Below, piece by piece: positions 1-6,822 of a stretch of DNA of 10,366 bases. This DNA is from Sediminispirochaeta sp. (GTDB lineage Bacteria; Spirochaetota; Spirochaetia; DSM-16054; Sediminispirochaetaceae). The position numbers and the translations under genes were made by a program. Where the stretch lies: contig DSBN01000054.1 of NCBI GenBank assembly GCA_011046055.1, positions 1-10,366 of the forward strand, read 5' to 3'. How positions within the stretch are numbered: the first letter of the stretch is position 1; every line of letters starts with the position of its first letter. A model generated the notes under the pieces. It did no database searches, had not been told where the DNA came from, and saw only the letters and a list, made by a program, of their open reading frames with translations.

Positions 1-1216
1 GTCGAGAATCTCTTTTATAAATATCAAAAGTATGCTCCCGGAGCTGACCTCTCCCATCTTTTGCCTGGTCGCTGAAATCGTAACCCAAAAGCCGCTGTCT
101 TCCCGCGATATGCCGCACCTGCTGCCACTCCAATGTCCGGGGCGGGCGGAGAAACAGATGGTACCAAGCCTCCTCGGAATTACTCGTTCCGGGTATGGAG
201 AGATACGCCCAAGAGCGAGTCGGCGAGGGATCGTCGAAGTTTTCAAAGGGGGCGAGACTGAAGGTCGGTGATCGCTCGGTCGTATCGGTGACCACGGCCA
301 TCCCGTATTCCCGGGTTCTGTACAACAAGAACTCACCCTGCTTATAAATCTCCGCCTCTCGCCGGATGAATTTTTCAAGAAAGCTTAGGTCTAAGCTCCG
401 AAACCACCGGGTGAAGTCCCTCGCCCTAGGAGCTATGTCAAAGCCGTGGTGCTTGCGAAAGAGGGCAAGACCCACGGAAAGCATTTGAACCGTACTGGCC
501 TGCATCCGAGTACTGCCGGAGAGCACCTGAGGACCGGTGGTGAGATTCAGCTTCTTTATACGCGGGTTGTCGATTACACGTTTTGAACGCTCCACCGTTG
601 CCCTCAAAACCTCGTCGGGGTTGCAGTAGAGAAGATATGGCATTCTCTCGGCGACCTTCGCCGCCTCCTCCACCGTGCCCAGTACAAAGGGGGTCTCTCC
701 CCCCTCGGTTATGGCCAGTAGAAGATCTCCCGATCCAAAGCCTAGTTCCTTCAACTGAGCCACCCCGTATTCAGGATGATCCTCAAAATCCTCTATCGCT
801 TTCACCAGGGCCAAATCCCCGCCAGCCATAAAGGCAAGTACCGAATCGACCCGCTCATCATCAGGTCCACCATCCTCGAAGCTATCAAGCTCCCGCCAAA
901 TACGTTCCAGGGTCAGGGCCAAGCGTCCCGTTGCACCACAGCCGCTGAGAAATATCCTCCCCCCCTCAGCAAGGGTATGCTCTATATCACTGGCAAGCAG
1001 CTCGATCTCTACGGACTTCCGGGCGACCAGGTCCAACACAGCCTGATCGATCTCTTTGATCACCGCGATGGCCTTTTGGATGTCCTTCTTAGCCCAATCC
1101 GACAGGTGACGTGTCCGCGGGTGACTCTGCTCAGTCTGCAAAGCTCCCAGCTTGAACATATCGGCAACATTCAAATACTCATTGGCCTTTCGCATGGCCT
1201 CTTTCCGCCTTTGCAC
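1..1216 (-). CDS. SIS-domain protein, MurQ/GCKR family (C-terminus beyond window)
   Basis: This is an open frame from a GTG codon at 1216 down to the left edge: 405 codons, no stop, C-terminus missing. The start is chosen because AGGAGGT (1221-1227) lies 4 bases upstream; an in-frame ATG at 1195 is the alternative but is poorly placed. An N-terminal sugar-phosphate-isomerase (SIS) fold is seen: a phosphosugar loop SGCGATGRL (residues 91-99), AGGD (131-134), a second loop with EGGETPFVLG (171-180), and the family signature GPQVLSGSTRMQAS (228-241), close to the GPEVLTGSTRMKAG type of MurQ. MurQ cleaves MurNAc-6-P to GlcNAc-6-P and D-lactate. Aligned by eye with E. coli MurQ, Glu114 is kept (Glu145, FEDH) but Glu83 falls on about Ile106. 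The SGCG loop and AGGD are more like the glucokinase regulator GCKR. The protein continues at least 150 residues past the signature, longer than the roughly 300 aa of MurQ, which suggests a two-SIS GCKR-like layout. Family is sure; etherase activity is doubtful. Confidence 0.85.
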   Translation of the reverse strand, partial: MQRRKEAMRKANEYLNVADMFKLGALQTEQSHPRTRHLSDWAKKDIQKAIAVIKEIDQAVLDLVARKSVEIELLASDIEHTLAEGGRIFLSGCGATGRLALTLERIWRELDSFEDGGPDDERVDSVLAFMAGGDLALVKAIEDFEDHPEYGVAQLKELGFGSGDLLLAITEGGETPFVLGTVEEAAKVAERMPYLLYCNPDEVLRATVERSKRVIDNPRIKKLNLTTGPQVLSGSTRMQASTVQMLSVGLALFRKHHGFDIAPRARDFTRWFRSLDLSFLEKFIRREAEIYKQGEFLLYRTREYGMAVVTDTTERSPTFSLAPFENFDDPSPTRSWAYLSIPGTSNSEEAWYHLFLRPPRTLEWQQVRHIAGRQRLLGYDFSDQAKDGRGQLREHTFDIYKRDSR

Positions 1217-1220
1217 CCAA

Positions 1221-1227
1221 ACCTCCT
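1221..1227 (-). promoter_or_regulatory. Ribosome binding site deciding the GTG start of the SIS gene
   Basis: The minus strand reads AGGAGGT here, four bases before GTG at 1216. The site overlaps the TGA stop of the upstream ROK kinase (1227-1229), so ribosomes ending the kinase are placed to reinitiate on the SIS gene. This supports the GTG over the internal ATG at 1195 and supports translational coupling. Confidence 0.75.
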
Positions 1228-2195
1228 CAATCGGTGATCGACGAAGCGTATAGTGCAGCGCCGATCGCCCCGGCGCCGCTGCCCAGACTCGCGGGGACGA
1301 TGTGACAGCCCTTGGATATCTCTTGCACCGCGTACTGGGGTAGTTTCTTCTTCAAGCTTCGGAGGATCGGATCGGCGCTCTTCATCACTCCTCCACCCAA
1401 CACAAGCTTCTCCGGAGCGAGAATATTTATCAAGGCTCCCACCAGCCGGGCCAGACGATCGACTGAGATCTCGTGTACGGTACGAGCCAGTTCATCGGTT
1501 GGATAAAAATCTTGGTACATTCGCTCAGCGCTGAACTCTCTCGCCTCCTGTCCGTTGGCGATTATCTCGGAGTTTTTTTTCCTCAAAAATTCCGCGAGGG
1601 GAGAGTCGATGCGGTCTGCCTCCTCTTGGGCGAGTCGCACCATACCTGTACCGGAGCTGTAACGTTCCACACAACCACGCTTGCCGCAAGGACAGGGAGC
1701 TCCACCAGGTTCGACCACCACATGCCCTACCTCTCCGGCCAGATGAGCGGTACCTTCATAGATATTTCCATCTATTATCAGCCCACCCCCGATTCCGGTC
1801 CCGATAAAAATGCCTACTACGTTACGGCGATCTCTGGCCGCCCCTAGCCGTGCCTCGGCTAGAGTGGCTAAGCTTCCGTCGTTTTTCACAATTGGCGATC
1901 GATCACCCAAAGTTCCAAACGATCCTCCTGGAGATTGGTTGCCCCAGCCCGGAAGATTCACCGCATCTCCCCTGATCCTGCCCTTTCCATCCACCAGACC
2001 GGGAGTTCCAATACAGACCGCGGTCATCGCTCCACGCAGTCTCTCTTCCCGTTCGATGATCCCCGAGAGAGAGGAGAGAATTGCCTTTTTATCACCCGGT
2101 GTCTCCTCCGTTTCCACGGGGGTGAAAGCGCTATTCTCCAGTACGGTCCACTTAATCGTAGAACCACCCAGATCGATTCCCAGATAACGGCTCAT
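1227..2195 (-). CDS. ROK-family sugar kinase
   Basis: A 322-aa cytoplasmic ATP-dependent hexose or amino-sugar kinase (glucokinase, N-acetylglucosamine or N-acetylmannosamine kinase type), the usual length for the family. The phosphate-binding loop DLGGSTIKW (residues 8-16) is at the N-terminus. IGTPGLVDGKGRI (62-74) and the catalytic Asp in KNDGS (Asp106) follow. GTGIGGGLIIDG (132-143) and GEVGH (154-158) lead into the ROK zinc signature CPCGKRGC (168-175) and then E177. The usual NDAN after the catalytic Asp is NDGS here, a small deviation. LVLGGGV near the C-terminus is the second nucleotide loop. The start is ATG at 2195, whose ATGA overlaps the stop of the ROK repressor; GGCGGAG lies just upstream. 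It sits between a ROK repressor and a GCKR/MurQ-like protein in an amino-sugar operon, so the substrate is probably glucose, GlcNAc, ManNAc or MurNAc. The sequence does not tell which. Confidence 0.9.
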   Translation of the reverse strand: MSRYLGIDLGGSTIKWTVLENSAFTPVETEETPGDKKAILSSLSGIIEREERLRGAMTAVCIGTPGLVDGKGRIRGDAVNLPGWGNQSPGGSFGTLGDRSPIVKNDGSLATLAEARLGAARDRRNVVGIFIGTGIGGGLIIDGNIYEGTAHLAGEVGHVVVEPGGAPCPCGKRGCVERYSSGTGMVRLAQEEADRIDSPLAEFLRKKNSEIIANGQEAREFSAERMYQDFYPTDELARTVHEISVDRLARLVGALINILAPEKLVLGGGVMKSADPILRSLKKKLPQYAVQEISKGCHIVPASLGSGAGAIGAALYASSITD

Positions 2196-3403
2196 TTTGT
2201 CTCCGCCCTCAATTTAGAGATCACATCGTTCCAGGTCGGCATTCCCTCGGGACGGGTGCGTCCCACTTCGGGGAGAAGAAAAAGTCTCTCCAACAGCATG
2301 AACGCCGCTCCGGCGGCAACCGCGCTCTCCCCGAACCGGGCCGCATCGATGGGAATCCCCGAAACTTCGGGATTGATGAAGCTTCCGGCCATGCGCTCAC
2401 TGAGTATTCTTTTCATCTGACCCTCGTACTCCAGTAGATCACCAGCGTAGACCACCCGCGCCGGACTCAGGAGCGAAACTCCCAAAGAGAGATTTTGAAA
2501 GAGCTCTTCCAGCATTTCTTCAATAAATCTCGATTCATCCTCCGCCTCTCTTCCACCGTGAACGCTACCCAACTGTCCGGGGGATTCGGTGTGCCAACGG
2601 TAGGAGTGAAACTCACCGGCGGCGAAGTTTTCTCCATAACGAACCATCCCGTCCATCACAATCCCACAGCCGATACCAGGACTCGACTGCAAATGTCTCC
2701 CTTGCAGGTCGCGGTGCATCTGCAGCAACACGGTAATGAGATTCTCATACGGCTTTTCCGGCGATCCGTCGCTGCTCTCTTCGGCGGCGATCTCCCCCCA
2801 AGCAATACAGTTGGCGTCGTTTTCGACCAAGATGGGTAGTTCGTATTTCTCGGACAGAGGCCTCGTATAATCCATATTTTCCACATCGAAGGCGGTGGAG
2901 CGGAGGATCCGCCCTTTCACCGGTTCGATGTAGCCGGGAATGCCGACCCCGATCCCGATCACCGGCAGATGAACGCTCTCGACCTGTTGTCGAATCTCTT
3001 GAAAGACCGAATCAAAAGCCGACACTGGATCGGGATGCCAGGATTTGCTTCTTCTATCTTCCCGGATGGTTCCGGTCGAACGGGATATTTCAGTTCCGTC
3101 GATATCTATAATGACCGATTTGTAACGGCTGGGATCCAGTTCAACGCCAACGATGCAGGCGGTCTCTTTTTTCAACTCCAACTTCATCCTTGGTCGACCG
3201 CCCTTGGTCTCGGAAGGGACCAGATTGCTCTCGTTGAGTAATCCCACCTCGAGTAAATCGGCGACGATCGTACTCACCGTCGATTTGGTCAATCCCAGAA
3301 CTTGGGAGATCTCCGTTCTACTGATTGGGGATCGGTGACGGATCTCACGCATCACCAGGGCTATATTGGCTGCTTTCTGAAAACTTTGGTTCCCTCTAAT
3401 CAT
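2192..3403 (-). CDS. ROK-family transcriptional repressor (NagC/XylR type)
   Basis: A 403-aa regulator, normal for the ROK repressor class. Residues about 15-60 form a winged helix-turn-helix: SPISRTEISQVLGLTKSTVS (25-44) is very like the DNA-reading helices of NagC, Mlc and XylR. From about residue 83 a ROK sugar-binding domain follows: GVGIPGYIEP (152-161), VENDAN (193-198), GIGCGIVMDGMV (243-254) and GEFHSYRW (263-270). The kinase ATP loop is degenerate (GVELDPSRYKS), as expected of a regulator. The Cys-x-Cys-Gly-x-x-Gly-Cys zinc motif of NagC, Mlc and ROK kinases is absent. It starts at ATG 3403 (AAAGGA upstream), sharing ATGA with the end of the NagB/PIG-L gene, and its own stop overlaps the kinase start. 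It probably represses its own operon through the GTTTGT-N7-ACAAAC site at 5845-5863 and is released by a sugar or sugar phosphate. Family sure, effector unknown. Confidence 0.9.
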   Translation of the reverse strand: MIRGNQSFQKAANIALVMREIRHRSPISRTEISQVLGLTKSTVSTIVADLLEVGLLNESNLVPSETKGGRPRMKLELKKETACIVGVELDPSRYKSVIIDIDGTEISRSTGTIREDRRSKSWHPDPVSAFDSVFQEIRQQVESVHLPVIGIGVGIPGYIEPVKGRILRSTAFDVENMDYTRPLSEKYELPILVENDANCIAWGEIAAEESSDGSPEKPYENLITVLLQMHRDLQGRHLQSSPGIGCGIVMDGMVRYGENFAAGEFHSYRWHTESPGQLGSVHGGREAEDESRFIEEMLEELFQNLSLGVSLLSPARVVYAGDLLEYEGQMKRILSERMAGSFINPEVSGIPIDAARFGESAVAAGAAFMLLERLFLLPEVGRTRPEGMPTWNDVISKLRAETK

Positions 3404-5748
3404 ACATCGTCCTTTGATTCCGCTTTGGTTCTGAGCTCCCGGGAGTAGCTAAAGAACTCCTCCATAGACATGGACTTTATAAATGCCAGCCCGCGAGTCG
3501 CCCTAATCAGAGCGCTGGGGTGCTCGTAGAAGAAGTCCCGTCCCAGGCATCTTACCAGATTTTCGTACTGTTCTACCTGAATTTTTTGTGTTAACAGAGA
3601 AAATGGACCTTCAAACTCATGGCTGGGAAATGAGGCATCTTTTTGACTAATATAGGTATTTATAAAAGCACTGTGCTGCAGAGTCATCATATTCAACGAC
3701 ACCGGGACATACACATTCGCCTCACTCGGGTGAAACCTGTACCAAACGTTACGATACCCGATCACCTCGATATCTTCCCTTCCCGTCTCATCTCGATAGA
3801 CCCTCAACGCTTCGGCGAGGGATTGAAGCACCTTATAATGCGTGTCGGGACCGCTGGCCTCGGGGTCGAAGGCAACGGTTACCACGTCGGGTCTTATGCG
3901 GTGCAGCAGTGAGAGCACCGGCTTCACATCACGGTTCACCGAAGGCTCCTCGGTGAAAATCTCACCCTTATAGAAACCCAATCGCAGATGCTCGATCGAC
4001 GATGAGTCCCAGCCGAAATAGCCCCACAGACAGGCCGATTCCCACTCTCTGACCATCCCCTTCAAAGTTTGGATATAGGGGAGGTCTTTTTTCCCCGGGT
4101 ATTGAGTCTGAAAGTAGTTCATCAACTCTTCGACCCGATGCAGCAGATTCTCCGCATCGGTATCCTCGAAGACCTCGGTGAGGTCACGGTAAAAACGCCG
4201 AAGGGTTCCCTCCTCCTGTCTATCCTTCGACTGGGTGGCTAATCCGTCCAGGTAGATCCATACATCATGATCCTTGAAATGACCGTTCTCCAAGTCAAAA
4301 TACCCCTCATCGGTGAGTCGACGGAATTCGTATTTGTCGCTCTCCAAGGCTCTTTTCATCGAACTGCAGAGCTTGTACATATACGTATTAGTCACCGAAG
4401 TGAAACCGCTGGTAAAGGTAGCAAAATAGTGACTGTTGCTGTGCTCCCGTATATGACGTACCACAAAAGGAAGGTAGCCGAGCATGACGTCGTCGTGGTG
4501 GGGTTCTGTGTGGAGAAATCTTTTGTTCTTTCTTATTCTCATCCCCGCTACTATTTTTTCTTTCAACTCCGCCTCTACTTCCGAGTTTATCTGAGCGGGA
4601 GTCTGGGAGCTCTTTTTCAATAACTCCGTTCCAAAAGGGTCCGACCGATACTCTTTTGCCGTCAGCTCGGATATTCTCTGGCCTTTTTTTACCGCCAAGT
4701 CGACCACCATCTGCTGTCGACGTTCCGGAGTGAGCTCGGACTCCCGCTCAAAAAGATCCAGCTGCCTTTTCATTAGGCCCTTGGCCGCCCCTCTGGTTAC
4801 ATAGAAGCAGGCGTTTTTCAGATCATGGAGGACCGTAGCCGGATAGAGAATACCGCGTTCGCTCTGCACCGCCTCCGCCACAATCCTTGATTTTGCCTCA
4901 CCGGCGGCCATAATGATGGCGGTACAGTCCTTGTTGAAGGTGATCGTAGAAAGGCCTATGGTGATGGTTCGCCGCTTTTTCGCCACCTCTATTCCGCCGA
5001 GGTCCCCAGCGGATGCGGCTTGCGTCTCGTAGTTGATCGGGCTTAGTCGGGTGGTAGAGTAGAAATCACTCCCCCGGACGTTGAAGGCCACATGTCCGTC
5101 AGGGCCGAGACCTCCAAGGAAAAATCCGATTCCCCCCATCTCCCGGATCTTTTGCTCGTAGGAATTACACCACTGATCGACACGAAAGATCACCTCTTGT
5201 TGAAGTTTTTCTCGACGAGTCCTTGCATGACGATGGCGGAGGGTGAGATCGACCGCATCGTCCCCCCACACGTTCTCTATCTCCGTACCTTCGGGCAGTC
5301 CGATCTGTTCTCCGTTTATCAAGAGAGCTTTGTGCGGGTCCATGCCGAAACCCTCCAGGTAGAACTTGTTCACATAATGGAAAAAGCTGTTGGTATGCCG
5401 CGGATTGATCGGATAAAACTCATCTATCTGGACAAAACGAAGACTCGCCATCTCCGGCTTGACCTTCGGATCCAGCCCCCACCCTCCTACCTCTTGTTGG
5501 ACCTCTTTTTGATCCCAATTATCTAAGAATCTATTGACTTCTCTAATAAAATATTGGGGCGTCTTCCCGGTGGGTAGAGAGACGACACCGCCGGGATTTT
5601 GTTGCACCCATTCGAGAAAACGCAGAGCCGTCAGTTTTCCCAGGTTGGGGAAGGTATCGACAACAATTACATCAATCTTCTCCGTATCCCGGTAGCGCCG
5701 TTTGGCGTTGTTCCTCTCCAAATACAGCTTTTCAACTTGAGATTGCAT
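3400..5748 (-). CDS. Glucosamine-6-phosphate deaminase-like (NagB) domain fused to PIG-L/LmbE deacetylase domain
   Basis: A 782-aa two-domain cytoplasmic protein. Residues about 25-330 are NagB-like: sugar-phosphate loop SLPTGKTP (57-64), QIDEF (107-111, Asp109 matching E. coli Asp72), GPDGHVAFN (215-223, Asp217 and His219 matching Asp141 and His143) and GEAKS (283-287, Lys286 matching the phosphate-binding Lys208). The active-site Glu148 of E. coli NagB falls on Val224. Residues about 405-700 are a PIG-L/LmbE zinc deacetylase: EPHHDDVMLG (415-424) is the HPDDE-type motif (His417, Asp419, Asp420), and FDPEASGPDTH (627-637) gives the third ligand, His637. About 130 residues (470-600) are inserted between these motifs. 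NagB converts GlcN-6-P to fructose-6-P and ammonia; PIG-L enzymes remove N-acetyl groups from GlcNAc compounds, so one chain could deacetylate and then deaminate. From memory, Bacteroides carry similar fusions of about 660 aa. ATG 5748 follows AGAGGTG. First gene of the operon. Domains sure, reaction uncertain. Confidence 0.9.
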   Translation of the reverse strand: MQSQVEKLYLERNNAKRRYRDTEKIDVIVVDTFPNLGKLTALRFLEWVQQNPGGVVSLPTGKTPQYFIREVNRFLDNWDQKEVQQEVGGWGLDPKVKPEMASLRFVQIDEFYPINPRHTNSFFHYVNKFYLEGFGMDPHKALLINGEQIGLPEGTEIENVWGDDAVDLTLRHRHARTRREKLQQEVIFRVDQWCNSYEQKIREMGGIGFFLGGLGPDGHVAFNVRGSDFYSTTRLSPINYETQAASAGDLGGIEVAKKRRTITIGLSTITFNKDCTAIIMAAGEAKSRIVAEAVQSERGILYPATVLHDLKNACFYVTRGAAKGLMKRQLDLFERESELTPERRQQMVVDLAVKKGQRISELTAKEYRSDPFGTELLKKSSQTPAQINSEVEAELKEKIVAGMRIRKNKRFLHTEPHHDDVMLGYLPFVVRHIREHSNSHYFATFTSGFTSVTNTYMYKLCSSMKRALESDKYEFRRLTDEGYFDLENGHFKDHDVWIYLDGLATQSKDRQEEGTLRRFYRDLTEVFEDTDAENLLHRVEELMNYFQTQYPGKKDLPYIQTLKGMVREWESACLWGYFGWDSSSIEHLRLGFYKGEIFTEEPSVNRDVKPVLSLLHRIRPDVVTVAFDPEASGPDTHYKVLQSLAEALRVYRDETGREDIEVIGYRNVWYRFHPSEANVYVPVSLNMMTLQHSAFINTYISQKDASFPSHEFEGPFSLLTQKIQVEQYENLVRCLGRDFFYEHPSALIRATRGLAFIKSMSMEEFFSYSRELRTKAESKDDV

Positions 5749-5764
5749 TGCTACACCTCTTTAC

Positions 5765-5781
5765 TCGAAGCACGACTTCGA
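5765..5781 (-). promoter_or_regulatory. Small leader hairpin ahead of the NagB/PIG-L start
   Basis: A perfect 6-bp inverted repeat, TCGAAG-N5-CTTCGA, lies in the predicted 5' leader of the minus-strand operon, ending about 5 bases before the AGAGGTGT Shine-Dalgarno region (5753-5760). A neighbouring CTCGAG (5783-5788) allows an alternative overlapping pairing. It could affect ribosome access, but a stem this short may be chance. Confidence 0.25.
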
Positions 5782-5844
5782 CTCGAGAACCACCGGTCTG
5801 TCCGCCGCCGGGTAATTGATGGGACAGTTAGCCAGCGGCATATT

Positions 5845-5863
5845 GTTTGTTCGTTGCACAAAC
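5845..5863 (-). promoter_or_regulatory. Probable ROK-repressor operator, GTTTGT-N7-ACAAAC
   Basis: This is a perfect 6-bp palindrome with a 7-base spacer. Its plus-strand right arm continues as ACAAACTAA. From memory, the Bacillus XylR operator has the same half-sites and the same 7-base spacing (TTAGTTTGT, N7, ACAAACTAA), and XylR is a ROK repressor with a helix-turn-helix like the one encoded at 2192-3403. The site starts right after the predicted -10 box of the minus-strand operon (5872-5877), at about +2 to +20, where a bound repressor would block initiation. Binding by this repressor is inferred, not seen. Confidence 0.6.
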
Positions 5864-5876
5864 TAATATCTATATT
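5847..5876 (+). promoter_or_regulatory. Possible divergent promoter for the gntR-family gene
   Basis: TTGTTC (5847-5852) and TATATT (5871-5876) are 18 bases apart on the plus strand. The -10 matches 5 of 6 consensus bases; the -35 is weak. It would start transcription near 5883, about 60 bases before the gntR ATG. It overlaps the GTTTGT-N7-ACAAAC palindrome and the opposite promoter, so the ROK repressor could affect both directions. Weakly supported. Confidence 0.3.
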
Positions 5877-5900
5877 ACACCTATTATCAAGCCCCGTCAA
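5872..5900 (-). promoter_or_regulatory. Sigma70-type promoter of the amino-sugar operon
   Basis: On the minus strand, -35 TTGACG (5900-5895) is separated by exactly 17 bases from -10 TAATAT (5877-5872). Transcription would start near 5865 and give a leader of about 115 bases before the ATG at 5748. The palindrome at 5845-5863 lies directly downstream, the position expected for a repressor site. Confidence 0.55.
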
Positions 5901-5943
5901 GCTGTATTGCACTACCCCCTTCTTTCGTCGTACAGTCATTGTC

Positions 5944-6672
5944 ATGAGCGACGATACCACCTTCGAGCGTATCGAGACAAAAAAAATATACCGACGGGTA
6001 AACGACCAGATACAGCAGTTGATTCTCTCGGGTCAGCTAAAAATCGGCGACCGACTACCGGCGGAGCGGCAGCTGTCTGAACAGCTCGGAGTCAGTCGCA
6101 ACTCTATCCGCGAAGCCCTCCGTTCACTGGAGATACTCGGTCTGATAGAAAGCAAACAGGGCGAAGGTAATTTCATCGTCGACCGAATCGCCGAGAGCTT
6201 TTTCGAACCACTCTCTATCCTGTTCAAACTCCACGACGGGAACTTCCAGGACATTCTCGAAATCAGACTTATCCTCGAAGTCGAAGCAGCGGCGCTGGCC
6301 GCGGAACGTATCGATGAGGATGCAAAAAGGCAGCTCCAGCTCTTGCTTGAAAAACTCACCGCCTGCACCGAGGAAAGGGACTGCGTCGAAATCGATCGAA
6401 TGATTCACTACCGTATAGCCGAGGCCACCAAAAACTACCTGATCATTGTGTTTCTCGAAGGCATATCCGGAATTCTCACCCGACACATCAAAAACGCCAG
6501 AGAGGCAATTCTCTCGGCGATGCACCAGAGGGGTATTCTCATTGACATCCATAGCCGGGTGATCGACGCCATTATAGACAACGATCCCGACGCCGCACGC
6601 ACGAGGATGCGCGAACACTTCCAAGCGGTGATAGAAAGCCTCTCCTTCGTCGACAACAACGAGCAACTCTGA
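5944..6672 (+). CDS. GntR-family regulator, FadR subfamily with FCD domain (LldR/LutR-like)
   Basis: A 242-aa transcription regulator of typical FadR-subfamily length. Residues about 13-80 are the GntR winged helix-turn-helix: KIYRRVNDQIQQLILSGQL, then GDRLPAERQLSEQLGVSRNS (35-54) and REALRSLEILGLIESKQGEG. Residues about 95-235 are the all-helical FCD ligand domain. Its metal-site residues are in place: Asp151 and His155 (DRMIH), His203 (DIHSRVIDAI) and His225 (MREHF). The spacings of 4 and 22 residues match those I recall for the lactate-type regulator CGL2915. The frame is open back to 5599, but that extension lies antisense to the neighbouring gene; ATG 5944 puts the HTH where it belongs. 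No clear Shine-Dalgarno precedes it, so translation may be weak. The next genes are etfB, etfA and a D-lactate-type dehydrogenase, so lactate or a related hydroxyacid is the likely effector, and the inverted repeat at 6749-6777 the likely target. Confidence 0.88.
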   Translation: MSDDTTFERIETKKIYRRVNDQIQQLILSGQLKIGDRLPAERQLSEQLGVSRNSIREALRSLEILGLIESKQGEGNFIVDRIAESFFEPLSILFKLHDGNFQDILEIRLILEVEAAALAAERIDEDAKRQLQLLLEKLTACTEERDCVEIDRMIHYRIAEATKNYLIIVFLEGISGILTRHIKNAREAILSAMHQRGILIDIHSRVIDAIIDNDPDAARTRMREHFQAVIESLSFVDNNEQL

Positions 6673-6711
6673 CCCTGGGTTTCTTCTACCGAAAAGAAAT
6701 CACGAAAAAAC

Positions 6712-6740
6712 TTGCGGTCCCTGGAAAAGGGGGTTAAAAT
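6712..6740 (+). promoter_or_regulatory. Sigma70-type promoter upstream of etfB
   Basis: TTGCGG (6712-6717) and TAAAAT (6735-6740) are 17 bases apart. The predicted start, near 6747, falls immediately before the inverted repeat at 6749-6777. This would let etfB-etfA-dehydrogenase be transcribed independently of the regulator gene. Confidence 0.5.
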
Positions 6741-6748
6741 ATCCCGTA

Positions 6749-6777
6749 GTTAATGGTAGGACCACCCTACCATTAAC
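6749..6777 (+). promoter_or_regulatory. Perfect 12-bp inverted repeat: probable GntR/FCD operator (or attenuator hairpin)
   Basis: GTTAATGGTAGG (6749-6760), spacer ACCAC, and CCTACCATTAAC (6766-6777) form a perfect 12-bp inverted repeat. Within it TGGTAGGACCA (6754-6764) fits the FadR-subfamily operator consensus t-N-GT-N3-AC-N-a. It begins one or two bases after the predicted etfB start site, the standard place for repression by the adjacent GntR-family regulator. As RNA it would form a 12-bp stem with a 5-base loop, followed after CGC by five T residues (6781-6785). An intrinsic terminator for gntR, or an attenuator, is therefore a real alternative, although the T run is short and offset by three bases. 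Confidence 0.6.
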
Positions 6778-6822
6778 CGCTTTTTCGAGATCGACTATCA
6801 GTACAGGAGTGAACAGACTTCA

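Noticed and set aside
1..1216. Naming the SIS gene murQ
   Set aside because: The signature fits the MurQ/GCKR family, but Glu83 is not matched and the protein is longer than MurQ, so the specific name would overstate the evidence.
776..1237. Plus-strand open frames opposite the SIS gene, up to 153 codons
   Set aside because: The minus-strand frame has clear SIS motifs throughout; the plus-strand translations are low-complexity and unlike any family I know.
5925..5935. TCGTCGTACAG just before the GntR start as a possible autoregulatory operator
   Set aside because: It fits the FadR-type t-N-GT-N3-AC-N-a pattern except for the last base and is not part of a larger palindrome; too weak to call.
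5599..5943. In-frame N-terminal extension of the GntR-family gene by 115 residues
   Set aside because: It runs antisense through the start of the NagB/PIG-L gene and through the divergent promoters, has no similarity to GntR proteins, and the HTH already sits at the usual distance from ATG 5944.
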